NCBI RefSeq assembly: GCF_918797505.1
Contig: NC_092798.1
Location: 7,391,501 to 7,455,500, forward strand
DNA from: Bemisia tabaci
Taxonomy: Eukaryota > Arthropoda > Insecta > Hemiptera > Aleyrodidae
DNA length: 64,000 bases
Reading direction: 5' to 3'
In this document: in pieces, positions 55,586 through 64,000 of the stretch
Numbering within the stretch: position 1 is the first letter of the stretch
Layout: each line of letters begins with the position of its first letter
The notes under the pieces: model-generated
The model's input: the letters and a program-made list of their open reading frames with translations, nothing else
What the model was told of the DNA's origin: nothing
The model's database searches: none
Translations under genes and position numbers: made by a program

Positions 55586-58326
55586 TTATCTGCAACATAG
55601 TTGAGATCTGTTCTCCTGAACCATAACTTGCAATGCCGATGTTACTATTTCCATGTCCTCTCTTGTCAACATATCCCTGGAAAGGAATAAACATAATAAT
55701 TATTTGATATGCTACATGTCCTGAGTCAAACCGAACCCCCGATATTTTAATAGGAGTAACATTTTTACCCAATAAATAAACAAATAAATAGGTGAGTAAA
55801 AAACTGAAAAGAATTATTGGGAAAAAAATCCAAGCTGGGCAATTTACCAAACGTGTATGATTACTTAGATCTGATAACGATCCTTGAATCCATTCATGCT
55901 GTAGGTATCAGTTACTCGCTTTAACGGGCAGACTGCCTTCAAAATAACGGGTAGGCAAATCTTCCTGCGTAGGAGGAGGTATAGTCACTTTTCCAGCTGA
56001 GGCCCAAAATTGGAAAAGTTTTCCCCGCTTCGAGCTGTGGCTGATAACGAATTTTTTTCTTGTCAAATGACTTAATCGCCTATATACCCCTTGTAAAACT
56101 GATCCATTTGTTTCACATTCAAAAGGACGGGAAAATTATCTAATTCAGATGTCTAATGGACTTACTCTCTTTAAATTTTGGCTGCTGAGGCCAAAGATGA
56201 CCATTATCCTTTTTCACCCCCCCCCCCCCCAGTATCTTTTTTTATTATTAATTAATTTATTTATTCGATTTCCTGGGAAATTGGTGAATGATGAAAAAAA
56301 CCAAGTGGATTTTTGGCTGCAGCAGTCAAAAATAAAAGCGAGTAGGCCGAAAGTAAAAACAAGCAGGAAGCTCCAACGCATTCGCGTCGGAGAGCGGCTC
56401 TGGCGACAGTAGTTGTAGTCAAGAATGAGGGCCTAGACACATTTTGTCACTGATGTACAATCCGACAACTGTCGATTCATGTTTTGTAACTTAGCAGATT
56501 TACGTAGCCGGTGTATAAATGTGTATTGGCCCTTGATATGCAGAATGCATGGCACTATCACTTGTTGTATACTTTTAATTTTGAAGGCTCTTTGGAGGTC
56601 CGCATCCTAAAAAATTTCTCCCACAGTATTTTTTTTTAACTTGTCGTTGTGATTGGGCGCCAATTTCTTTCAATTGAGTGATCATCTTCTTTTTTTGTCA
56701 AATAACTAGTTTGTGCAACAATAAGACTGAAACTGACTGTAACTGAAATTTTGTCTTTTTAGATATTTGGTTATTTTGTATTTATTAGATTGTATATTTT
56801 CACAGCCCTGTGATAAGAAACTTTGGAATGCATGGTTGATAAGTCGTTTAGCGAGGCTGCAAAAAATTTGCATTTTTATATCTGAAATTGTAGGTAATGG
56901 TTTTGAATATCGAATTGCGATATATTACACGGTTAAGATAGGGCTATATGTCTTGTCGTAAGCGGCGACATAGAGTCGATGTCATTTCAATAATCGCCCC
57001 GATGGCCACGGTAGTTGTGTGCCGTCTGCCCACGTAGCAAATGGGAGGCGAAAATGGAAGTCATCAGTGCATCGGTGAGTGTTGAACGTGAAAATTGCGC
57101 GGGCCGCGCAAATTTCGCGATCATCGATGTGTCGGGGCTGAGCATCCATCATTTTCTATCTTGTTTTGAAGCTATGTGAGTTGTGATAAAGTACATAATT
57201 TTTTTGTATTATATTACTGTATAAATAGTGTAAAATTTGTACAGAACTTTGTACAAAATAGTTTCTTGTAAAAAGTGTGGACTACTGCCACGTCGTTTCC
57301 ATACAAACTCCCAATACGCCGCAAGTACCACAAATGCCCATGTTAACCAAATCACCTCATCATCCATTTTTTAAGGACACAATTTTTAATTCAAATCAAC
57401 TTACTTTATCAAAACTCCAATCGTTTATCAAATAACATATATCGAGTCATTTTAACAAAATCAAAGACGGCATAATATCATTTATCACACAGCCAAAAAC
57501 CTAACCTAGAAACCACGATGTTTACAAACTCAAATTGGAGAACACTCATTGGTCCAATAATAAAAATTGATTTGCCGCCTTTTTTCTTTGCAAGCAAAAC
57601 GTGTGAACATGTCTGAAAATGGGATCGGGCGTCAACACTCAACGATGCACTGATGACTTCCATTTTCGCCTCCCATTTGCTACGTGGGCAGACAGCATTA
57701 GACGTTTACGGTTTCCTTGGTAACCTTTGTTTGCTATCAGCTGATATCGAGTAAATGACTAGGAAGCTCCAACCCAGTGGTTAAAGCTTCCTTAACCGCG
57801 AAAACTTTAAAATTCAAATTTTCAAATTTTGAACGTAAAGTACATTTTTTCCATCACGAGATAAAAGCACAAACAAGTTTTGAATTGTTGACTGTATCAC
57901 CATGATTCCAAAAATACAATACACAACATAGCATTGACTAACAATAAAACAGTATGCAATAAAATAAAGTCATGACAAGGAACATAGCCGAAAATGGCGC
58001 CGATTCCCATCAACCAACGCGCGGTCTCTACAATGTAACATGCTGCATTGATACTCCCCAGCTGGGACCGTCCGGAATAGCAGCTCTAGTGCAAGCACCA
58101 GAGCCGCTAAAAATTCGAAAATAATGGCTAACCTAGATATGCCCTCGAGTACTTCATGTATGTGGAGACCCGACTTGGAGCTGGTCTCCATGAATACCGC
58201 CTCGCATTCGTCGGCCAGTTTTTGCCCCTGCTCCGTAGGCACGCATGTCGTCCCTCGTATGGCAGCTTTCTCTCGAAGGTCTATCTTATTTCCGCATAGA
58301 TAGACAGGGATTTGTCCGGCTACCTC
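55586..58326 (-). CDS. Rab/Ras-like small GTPase, last two coding exons (RASEF-like?)
   Basis: Exon A, 58326-58133, encodes the G4 motif (CGNKIDLREKAA), then CVPTEQGQKLA and the G5 motif (FMETSSKSG). Exon B, 55676-55586, joins in phase through an Arg codon (donor CTAG|GTTAGC, acceptor TTTCCAG) and encodes DMLTREDMEIVTSAL, ending in QLCCR and a stop. The NKID and ETSSK motifs bind guanine and mark a Ras-superfamily GTPase. The CV-x-GQKLA and ETS-K-G spacing resembles RASEF/Rab45. A C-terminal Cys pair suggests geranylgeranylation and membrane attachment, although CC followed by one residue is an atypical prenylation motif. P-loop and switch exons should lie at higher coordinates; I did not find them in the repeat-filled 58.4-64 kb, so the 5' part is probably outside the window. 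Confidence 0.72.
57020..57697. mobile_element. Inverted-repeat element in the GTPase intron, TIR about 68 bp
   Basis: The left TGCCGTCTGCCCACGTAGCA... and the right inverse (ending TACGTGGGCAGACAGCA at 57697) match for about 68 bp through CGAAAATGGAAGTCATCAGT and GCATCG. The 678-bp interior encodes nothing recognisable. Confidence 0.8.
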
Positions 58327-58462
58327 CTGAAACAAGGAAACAGCATAGTTGAATTAATGGTTTGGGTTCAGGGCACCGCTGTTCAAAGTGATTAAATGCC
58401 CGGGTGCCTTCATTTACCTACAATGCAACACGCGTATACGTCGAGCAGTAATAGTTGCAGAG

Positions 58463-58616
58463 GCGGATCCAGCAATTTGGCAACACCGGATTTCCTCCGT
58501 TTGAACCTGTGCTAAGTAATCGATTCTTGTCGGAGCACCTGGCCCCTCCAAGAATCGATACATTTTCATAGGTTTAAATGGACGAAATCCGGTGTTGCCA
58601 AGTTGCTGCATCCGCC
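58463..58616. repeat. Foldback element with GGCGGATCCAGCAA ends
   Basis: The left arm GGCGGATCCAGCAATTTGGC and the right arm (inverse ending at TCCGCC, 58616) are similar over about 70 bp each. Both contain CAACACCGGATTTC and an AATCGATTCTTG core. Single-arm relatives are at 10380-10460 and 13690-13780. Confidence 0.75.
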
Positions 58617-58620
58617 AATC

Positions 58621-59075
58621 ATAGGCGTAGCTAGGCCATTTTGCTGGGGGGGGCCTGGCCCCCCACTACCGGGGGGTCCGGGGGGCCTCCCCCGGAAAAT
58701 TTTTGAAATTTTAACTCTATTTGAGCGCATCTCGAGGCACTTGTGGCGTTAATCTTCCTTCAATTTCTGCATAAAATTCACCCAGTTTTATGCATTTTAA
58801 GGTTAAAATACTTTGAAATTGTTGCATTCAACAGGTTATTCCATTTATTTTCTCACTTTTAACCACTCATTTGTGTGAAAATTGCGAAATAAATGTTTAG
58901 TGAATGCCAGAATCATGCCAGAGGCATCCTCTCACGGGCCACGGCGACAGAGACTTACCGTTAAAGATGGTGTTTTTGCACCATCCAGAATTTCTGGGGG
59001 GGGGCCAGATGATACTATTTCCAATTTTGGGGGGGGGGGCCAGGCCCCCCCTGGCCCCCCCCTTCCTACGCCACT
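58621..59075. repeat. Element with GGCGTAG ends and long G/C runs
   Basis: The left end ATAGGCGTAGCTAGGCC and the right end CCTACGCCACTG are inverted. Each is followed internally by dense runs of G or C (58647-58690 and 59020-59062), giving several potential G-quadruplex tracts. Similar CGTAG/GGGG-CCCC elements occur widely in invertebrate genomes; class uncertain. Confidence 0.6.
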
Positions 59076-59135
59076 GCCGCCAATGAATAGTTGCCATCGA
59101 ACCCGGCGCCACTAACATCGTCGCCTATCTCAAGT

Positions 59136-59470
59136 AGCAGTGATCGTGACAATAGCGATTTTATAGGTTGATTATCGCGATTATATCGGTGGCAATCTAT
59201 CACAATATTATCTGGCGATTAAATTGTTATGCATCGCAACATTTTGCTCGATAAAAACGCGATCAATATTCGTCGATAAAATCGAGATTAAATTGCCATG
59301 TATCCCGATTTTTATTTCGATAATATCGCGATAAATTGCCGGGCGATAAAATCGCGTTTTTGTTGCAACTAGATCGAGGATAATCGCTCAGTTGTTGATG
59401 ATCCTAGCGATGTTATCGCCGATAAATTGCAATTTATCCCGATTTTTCCGTTGAAAAATGCTACTTGGAT
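59136..59470 (-). repeat. CGATAAAATCG-rich dispersed element, copy 2
   Basis: This is the reverse-orientation counterpart of 29432-29766. It starts with GTAGCAGTGATCG and ends with AAAAATGCTACTTGG. The interior again consists of degenerate CGATAAAATCG, TATCGCGATAAATTGC and similar phrases. Confidence 0.7.
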
Positions 59471-59815
59471 AACAACGTCGCCTTTAGAGAGATGAAAAAT
59501 TCACTCATTCACAATCGATGAATCAATTGGAATCAGTTCGACATCACTTGGACTACATTTTGCAATTCGAAACCATAATCTCTAGCTCACCTTGAAAACA
59601 ACGTATGTACTATTAGTTTCCCTAAAGGCGTAATATGCGTTTTTACGGATGAGCCAGAAACTGTAGTTTCTAATTGAAAAATGAAGTCCATTTTACATTC
59701 TTTTGGCGAATTTCATTTCGCAGAAAGGAATTGCAATTTCTGATTCATCCATAAAAACACGCATGTGCTAATAGGGGAACTAATGATACATACGTTGTCG
59801 GTAAACTGAGCCCGA

Positions 59816-60180
59816 AATTGTAGTTCCGTCCAGGACCGGACTTGAGGCGTGTGCAGGGCGTGCGGAGCACACGGGCGCCAGCCTTTGGGGGGCACCACGA
59901 AAGAAGAAGAGAGGGAAAAACAGGGGGAAAAGGAAAAGGAACAGAAGAAAGGACAAGGGGAAAAAAGGAAAAGGAAACAAGGTTGGACAGTGAAAGCAAG
60001 GAAGAAGGGGGGAAATGGAAGGAAAAAGGAGGCAAGAAAAGTGAAAAGAGAGTCCGTGAGAAAGGGGGGGGGGGGCAAAAAAACCATAGAAAAAATATAA
60101 AGAGAATTGCCGTCTAAAGGTAAATTTTCAGGACCAAAACTCTACCTGGTCCATAGACGGTCAGGCGCCCCTTGACCTTA
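59816..60180. repeat. Repeat with ~200-bp polypurine tract
   Basis: 59895-60100 is almost entirely A and G on the plus strand (AGGAAAAGG-type phrases). It is bounded by GC-rich phrases GGGCGCCAGCCTTTGGGG and CAGGCGCCCC, suggesting one dispersed element. Long frames on both strands come from the low-complexity composition. Confidence 0.55.
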
Positions 60181-60257
60181 AATTTGCGGCTGTACAGAAA
60201 TACAAGAGTAGGCATGTAGTAAAGGGGCGCCATAAATCCATCGAACAGGAGCCGACA

Positions 60258-61070
60258 TAGCATTTTAGGCCACGTCCGCCATCTTGAGTTTGAGAATTTT
60301 CAAAAATCGACTAAAAATTCGAGTTTCCCGTCGGAGAGTACCCCTGATTCCGCGGTTCACAAAGCTCTAACGAACAGAAACGGAGGCCAGAACCGGGGCT
60401 CATTTTAGGCCACATCCAACATTTTGGAGTTGAAAATTTTAAAAAGTTGACTAAAAATTCGAGTTTTCCGTTGAAAAATACCGTGTGATACCGCGTTTCA
60501 CAAGACTCAAACAAACAGAAACCGAGATAGCATTTTAGCCCACGTCCGCCATTTTGAATTTGAGAATTTTAAAAAAATGGACTAAAAATTCGAGTTTCCT
60601 GTCGAAAAATACCTCCTGACATCGAATTTCAGAAAAATCCATCGAACAGGGGCCGAGATAGCATTTTAAGCCATTTCGGATTTTCGAATTTTGAATTTTT
60701 TAAATTTTGACAGATTTTGATTTAAAACGCGTGATCCCCAAAATCGAAGCTCAGATTCGGATTCCTCGTAAAAAATCGATGCGATTTCATGTATCATACC
60801 CTGACACCGAATTTCAGGAGAATCCATCAACCAGGAGCCGAGATGGCATTTTAAGCTACTTCAGTCATTTCGGATTTTTGAAGTTGAAAAATTTGACTTA
60901 AAACGCGTGATACCCAAAATCGAAGTTCAGATTCGGATTCCTCGTAAAAAATCGATGCGATTTCATGTATCATACCCTAACACTGAATTTCAGGAAAATC
61001 TATCGAACAGGAGCCGAGATGGCATTTTAAGCCACTTCAGTCATTTCGGATTTTTGAAGTTGAAAAATCT
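60258..61070 (+). repeat. Degenerate tandem array (units about 140 and 176 bp)
   Basis: Repeating phrases include CATTTTAGGCCACGTCCGCC, AAAAATTCGAGTTT and, from 60724, TTAAAACGCGTGATCCCCAA with CAGATTCGGATTCCTCG. The last unit recurs at 60900 (offset 176). The array is interrupted and resumes at 62855. Confidence 0.75.
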
Positions 61071-61108
61071 ATATATTTAATATCTTCAGGCCTTTTATGG
61101 TCTCCTAC

Positions 61109-61200
61109 AGTTTGTGCTAATTCGATCTCGGAAACTACTGGACCGATTTTCCTCGGATTTGTTTTAAATGAAAGCTCTTAGGCTGCAGACGTGCCAATAT

Positions 61201-61246
<46 letters not shown>

Positions 61247-61800
61247 GAGAGTTTAGTGGCTTCTATTCCTTTAGGAATCTACAGCCATCTATAGGCACTA
61301 TTTATTGTCCGAAGACATCAGGGAGTTTGGTAGACATCCATGCTCGGGCTTACAAATTTTCGCGGATTAAGGCCGAGCGAATTCTGCTTACAGATCCACT
61401 CGTCAGTTCCATGAAAATTTGTCGCCACCACCGGGATTCGAACCCGGGACCTATTGACCTAGAGTCAGACGCGCTAACCACTAGGCCAACCTGGCCGGCG
61501 CCAACATCCCTTGGTTTTTCGATTTGGGCGACCGACGTTGCAAAATTTACCTCCATTTGATAACGACATATTTGCATTTTTGACGCTGGACAGTTTGTGC
61601 TAATTCGATCTCGGAAACTACTGGACCGATTTTCCTCGGATTTGTTTTAAATGAAAGCTCTTAGGCTGTAGACGTGCCAACATTCCTTGGTTTTTCGATT
61701 TGCACGACCGACGTTGCAAAATTTACCTCCATTTGATAACGACATACTTGCTTTTTTACGCTGGACGAGTCATATGGTTGGGGGACCTCCCACCCTCTGA
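61109..61800. repeat. Two ~167-bp tandem units split by a SINE
   Basis: The phrase ATCTCGGAAACTACTGGACC with TTTTCCTCGGATTTGTTTTA occurs at about 61125 and 61599; subtracting the SINE leaves a period of about 167. Partial third-unit sequence (CGACCGACGTTGCAAAATTT) recurs at 61530 and 61707. Confidence 0.75.
61204..61499 (-). mobile_element. tRNA-derived SINE with target duplication
   Basis: On the minus strand the element starts at 61499 with a tRNA-like head carrying an A box (TGGCCTAGTGG, plus coordinates 61478-61488) and B box (GGGTTCGAATCCC, near 61433-61445). A unique body follows, then a ~38-base A tail (T-run at 61204-61241). It is flanked by 11-bp direct repeats GCCAATATCCC (61193-61203) and GCCAACATCCC (61500-61510). 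The two acceptor-stem sides do not pair, so this is a SINE rather than a working tRNA gene. Confidence 0.85.
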
Positions 61801-62475
61801 TTTTCCGTTTCCCTCTCCAGGTAAACCCATCCCTACCTGCCGTTAACACGTGTCACCCTTTTACTCTGGCACAGGTCCTGTGGCAGTATACCTCCTTTCC
61901 TTATGCCGCCTGACTCGGAACACTCGCTACGCATTTCCTTCGTCGCATTGCTCATAATCAGTTCTCGGTTTGTCCAGGTTTCTTATTAGTACGTCTAGAG
62001 TTTTGCTTTCTTGATTTTGTCTTTAGTTTTTTTTTTTTTTTTTTTTACATGAAAATTACTTAATTTTGATATGTATTTTTCAGAAGATAATTTTCCTTTT
62101 TATGGCAGCACAGGTTTTATTGATAATTAACTTTTGTCAGCAGCTCATGTGTTCCTCCAAGAGAATCGGTAATTAATCTTCACCCTTTCGCACCGTTAAA
62201 TTTTCACAAAGTGGTTTGATTTTTTTTTCCAAGGGTGTTTTTTATTTTTAAAGGATGTTTCTTTTTCTAGAAGTAGGTGGTTATCATTATTAGTTTCTTA
62301 TTCTTTGTTTTTGAATTTATCATTTTGCCTCCAGGAAGTCCACTAATTACTCGTGGTAGCAAAGTTTGGCTCGCTTCGCCAGCCAACATTCACTCGCGGA
62401 GCGAGTGACTGGGGGTCCAGGGGGCGAAGCCACCGGCTAGCGGCGCGAGCGAGCGGCGCGAGCTGAATTTTACTT
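61801..62475. other. No gene recognised; GC-rich short palindromes at 62370-62465
   Basis: AT-rich DNA, then a stretch with repeated GAGCGAGC/GCGAGCGAGCGGCGCGAG and TCGCTTCGCC palindromic phrases around 62370-62465. No exon. Confidence 0.5.
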
Positions 62476-62854
62476 GGACGTATTTCTACCAAACAGACCT
62501 ATGTGGCGATGAGAAATGTGGGGTGTGCTCTTGGAAGCTGCATAAGAAGCAATGTAAAAGTGGGCGTGGTTCCTTTTGAAGAATTGGCAAAGCGGGATAT
62601 TGCATTCTATCAAACAGACCTATGTGCAACTGAATGCGGAACTCATGAGCCGCGGGCATGGCAAGAGAGCCTTGTGCACAGGGCTCATGAGTTAATGACC
62701 ACGACTACCGGAACCACGAGGAACGTGACGCGGCGTCCTCCTCCGTTGACGTCACTGGCGCTTTATTATTCTCATTCACTCTTACGGCCAGAGACTAACG
62801 AGCACACCCCATATTTCTCACTTCCACATAGGTCTGTTTGGTAGAACTACGTCC
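62476..62854. mobile_element. Inverted-repeat element with 4-bp duplication (ACTT)
   Basis: The left GGACGTATTTCTACCAAACA and its inverse at 62854 match for about 58 bp, through ACCTATGTGG and GGGGTGTGCTC. ACTT flanks both sides (62472-62475 and 62855-62858). An internal partial copy of the end (ATCAAACAGACCTATGTG) lies at 62608. Confidence 0.75.
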
Positions 62855-63290
62855 ACTTAAAACGCGTGATACCCAAAATCGAAGTTCAGATTCGGATTCC
62901 GCGTAAAAAATCGATGCGATTTCATGTATCATACCCTGACACCGAATTTCAGAAAAATCCATCGAACAGGGGCCGAGATAGCATTTTAAGCCATTTCGGA
63001 TTTTCGAATTTTGAATTTTTGAAATTTTGACAGATTTTGATTTAAAACGCGTGTTCCCCAAAATCGAAGGTCAGATTCGGATTCCTCGTAAAAAATCGAT
63101 GCGATTTCATGTATCATACCCTGACACCGAATTTCAGGAGAATCCATCAACCAGGAGCCGAGATGGCATTTTAAGCCACGTCAGTCATTTCAGATTTTCG
63201 AATTTGGAAAATTTGACTTAAAACGCGTGATATCCAAAATCGAAGTTCAGATTCGGATTCCTCGTTAAAAATTGATACAATTTCATGTAT
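62855..63290 (+). repeat. ~176-bp tandem array, continued
   Basis: Units with TTAAAACGCGTG and CAGATTCGGATTCC start near 62857, 63044 and 63217. These are the same unit as 60724-61070; the element at 62476 and the SINE-bearing units lie between the two array parts. Confidence 0.8.
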
Positions 63291-63559
63291 CATACTCGAG
63301 CATAGCGTGAAGGAAAGAGACGTAACGTAGACATACTGATTCGAGCATATGAATCCAACGTGGCAACATGGGTGGTGCTCAGTGGGTCAGCGGAGGAGGA
63401 AGAATAAGAATAATTTATCGTGAGGAATTCCTCGGACGAAAACGAACGCTTGTTAGCGCCGCGGCGGCGTAGTTCAAAGGGGCGGTATAACAGAATCTAT
63501 ACGCGTCGTTAAACCTTTTTCGTTCACGCTATTCTAACATATAATACATGAAATCTCCT

Positions 63560-63870
63560 CAATTTTTCACGAGGAATCCGAATCTGAGCTTAGATTTTGG
63601 ATATCACGCGTTTTAATCCATTTAAAATCGTAGGAGAAATTACAGAATTGTCCTTGAAAATTGATCACACATTAGTGTTTTTATACGTCCATTAAGCCTC
63701 TTTCCTTCACGCTATTCTAACATATGATGCATGAAATCTCATCAGTTTTTCACGAGAAATCCGAATCTGAGCTCAGATTTTGGATATTACGCGTTTTAAT
63801 CCATTTAAAATCGAAGGAGAAATTACAGAATTGTCCTTGAAAATTGATCACACATTAGTGATTTTTTACC
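63560..63870 (-). repeat. ~174-bp array in opposite orientation
   Basis: CACGAGGAATCCGAATCTGA, TTTTGGATATCACGCGTTTT and ATCCATTTAAAATCG occur at about 63577 and 63750. These are the reverse complement of the 62855-63290 unit, so the array is inverted around the unrelated 63300-63550 segment. Confidence 0.75.
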
Positions 63871-64000
63871 CCGTTTTTCTTCTACGTTCACGTAATGAAA
63901 TTAGATCAACAGTTGACTCATCGACTAGTCTAGCCTAACCCCCCAAAATCTGTCTAAAGGGTGAACGATTTTATCAGATAAGATGTGCGGTCCTAGTTTC

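Noticed and set aside
59713..60117. Overlapping long frames on both strands (91-124 codons)
   Set aside because: They arise from the polypurine/polypyrimidine tract and consist of low-complexity K/E/G or F/P/S residues.
61427..61499. Functional tRNA gene on the minus strand
   Set aside because: A and B boxes are present, but the acceptor arms do not pair. The sequence continues into a SINE body with an A tail and target duplications.
60258..63870. CRISPR-like regularly spaced repeats
   Set aside because: Units are ~170 bp and the whole unit is repeated, with no short repeats and unique spacers, so this is a satellite-type array.

Overview
The window is eukaryotic nuclear DNA, almost certainly from an insect or another arthropod. 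Genes are split by GT-AG introns, and the proteins they encode are animal ones: an MXD-type transcription factor, DALRD3, PET117, an ERCC6L2-like protein and a Rab/Ras-like GTPase. Intergenic and intronic DNA is filled with short inverted-repeat transposons. A hemipteran is possible, but nothing here fixes the order or species. There are no operons, rRNA genes or CRISPR arrays.

Layout. 1-27 kb is gene-poor and repeat-rich. It holds an apparently complete hAT transposon (1417-6778) with an intact 767-codon transposase, then about 20 kb of MITEs, foldback elements, tandem duplications and GC-rich patches. 27.3-27.6 kb holds the first two coding exons of an MXD (MAD) homologue on the minus strand; its bHLH exons were not found. 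28-32 kb is repeats, including a 977-bp mariner remnant with very long terminal inverted repeats. 32.3-38.6 kb is a DALRD3 homologue (minus strand, seven exons, 449 aa). It is divergent from PET117 (plus strand, 39570-40227, two exons, 69 aa).

Fifteen bases after the PET117 stop is an ATG followed directly by a GT splice donor. This fits the start of a ten-exon gene (40243-52930, 648 aa) whose N-terminal half aligns with helicase lobe 1 of ERCC6L2, but with its ATPase motifs replaced and no lobe 2. Its introns have collected several elements, including a truncated LINE that was itself split by a TA-inserting MITE. 55.6-58.3 kb carries the last two coding exons of a Rab/Ras-like GTPase (minus strand). 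From 58.4 kb to the end are repeats: G-rich elements, ~170-bp tandem arrays in both orientations, a tRNA-derived SINE and further inverted-repeat elements.

The host genes have unrelated jobs: tRNA modification (DALRD3), cytochrome oxidase assembly (PET117), a DNA-repair-helicase relative, a MAX-network repressor and a GTPase. The only close arrangements are the DALRD3/PET117 divergent pair and the PET117/ERCC6L2-like overlap. All exon models were built by eye from reading frame, splice signals and remembered protein families. Intron phases add up for every complete gene, but no transcript evidence was available.
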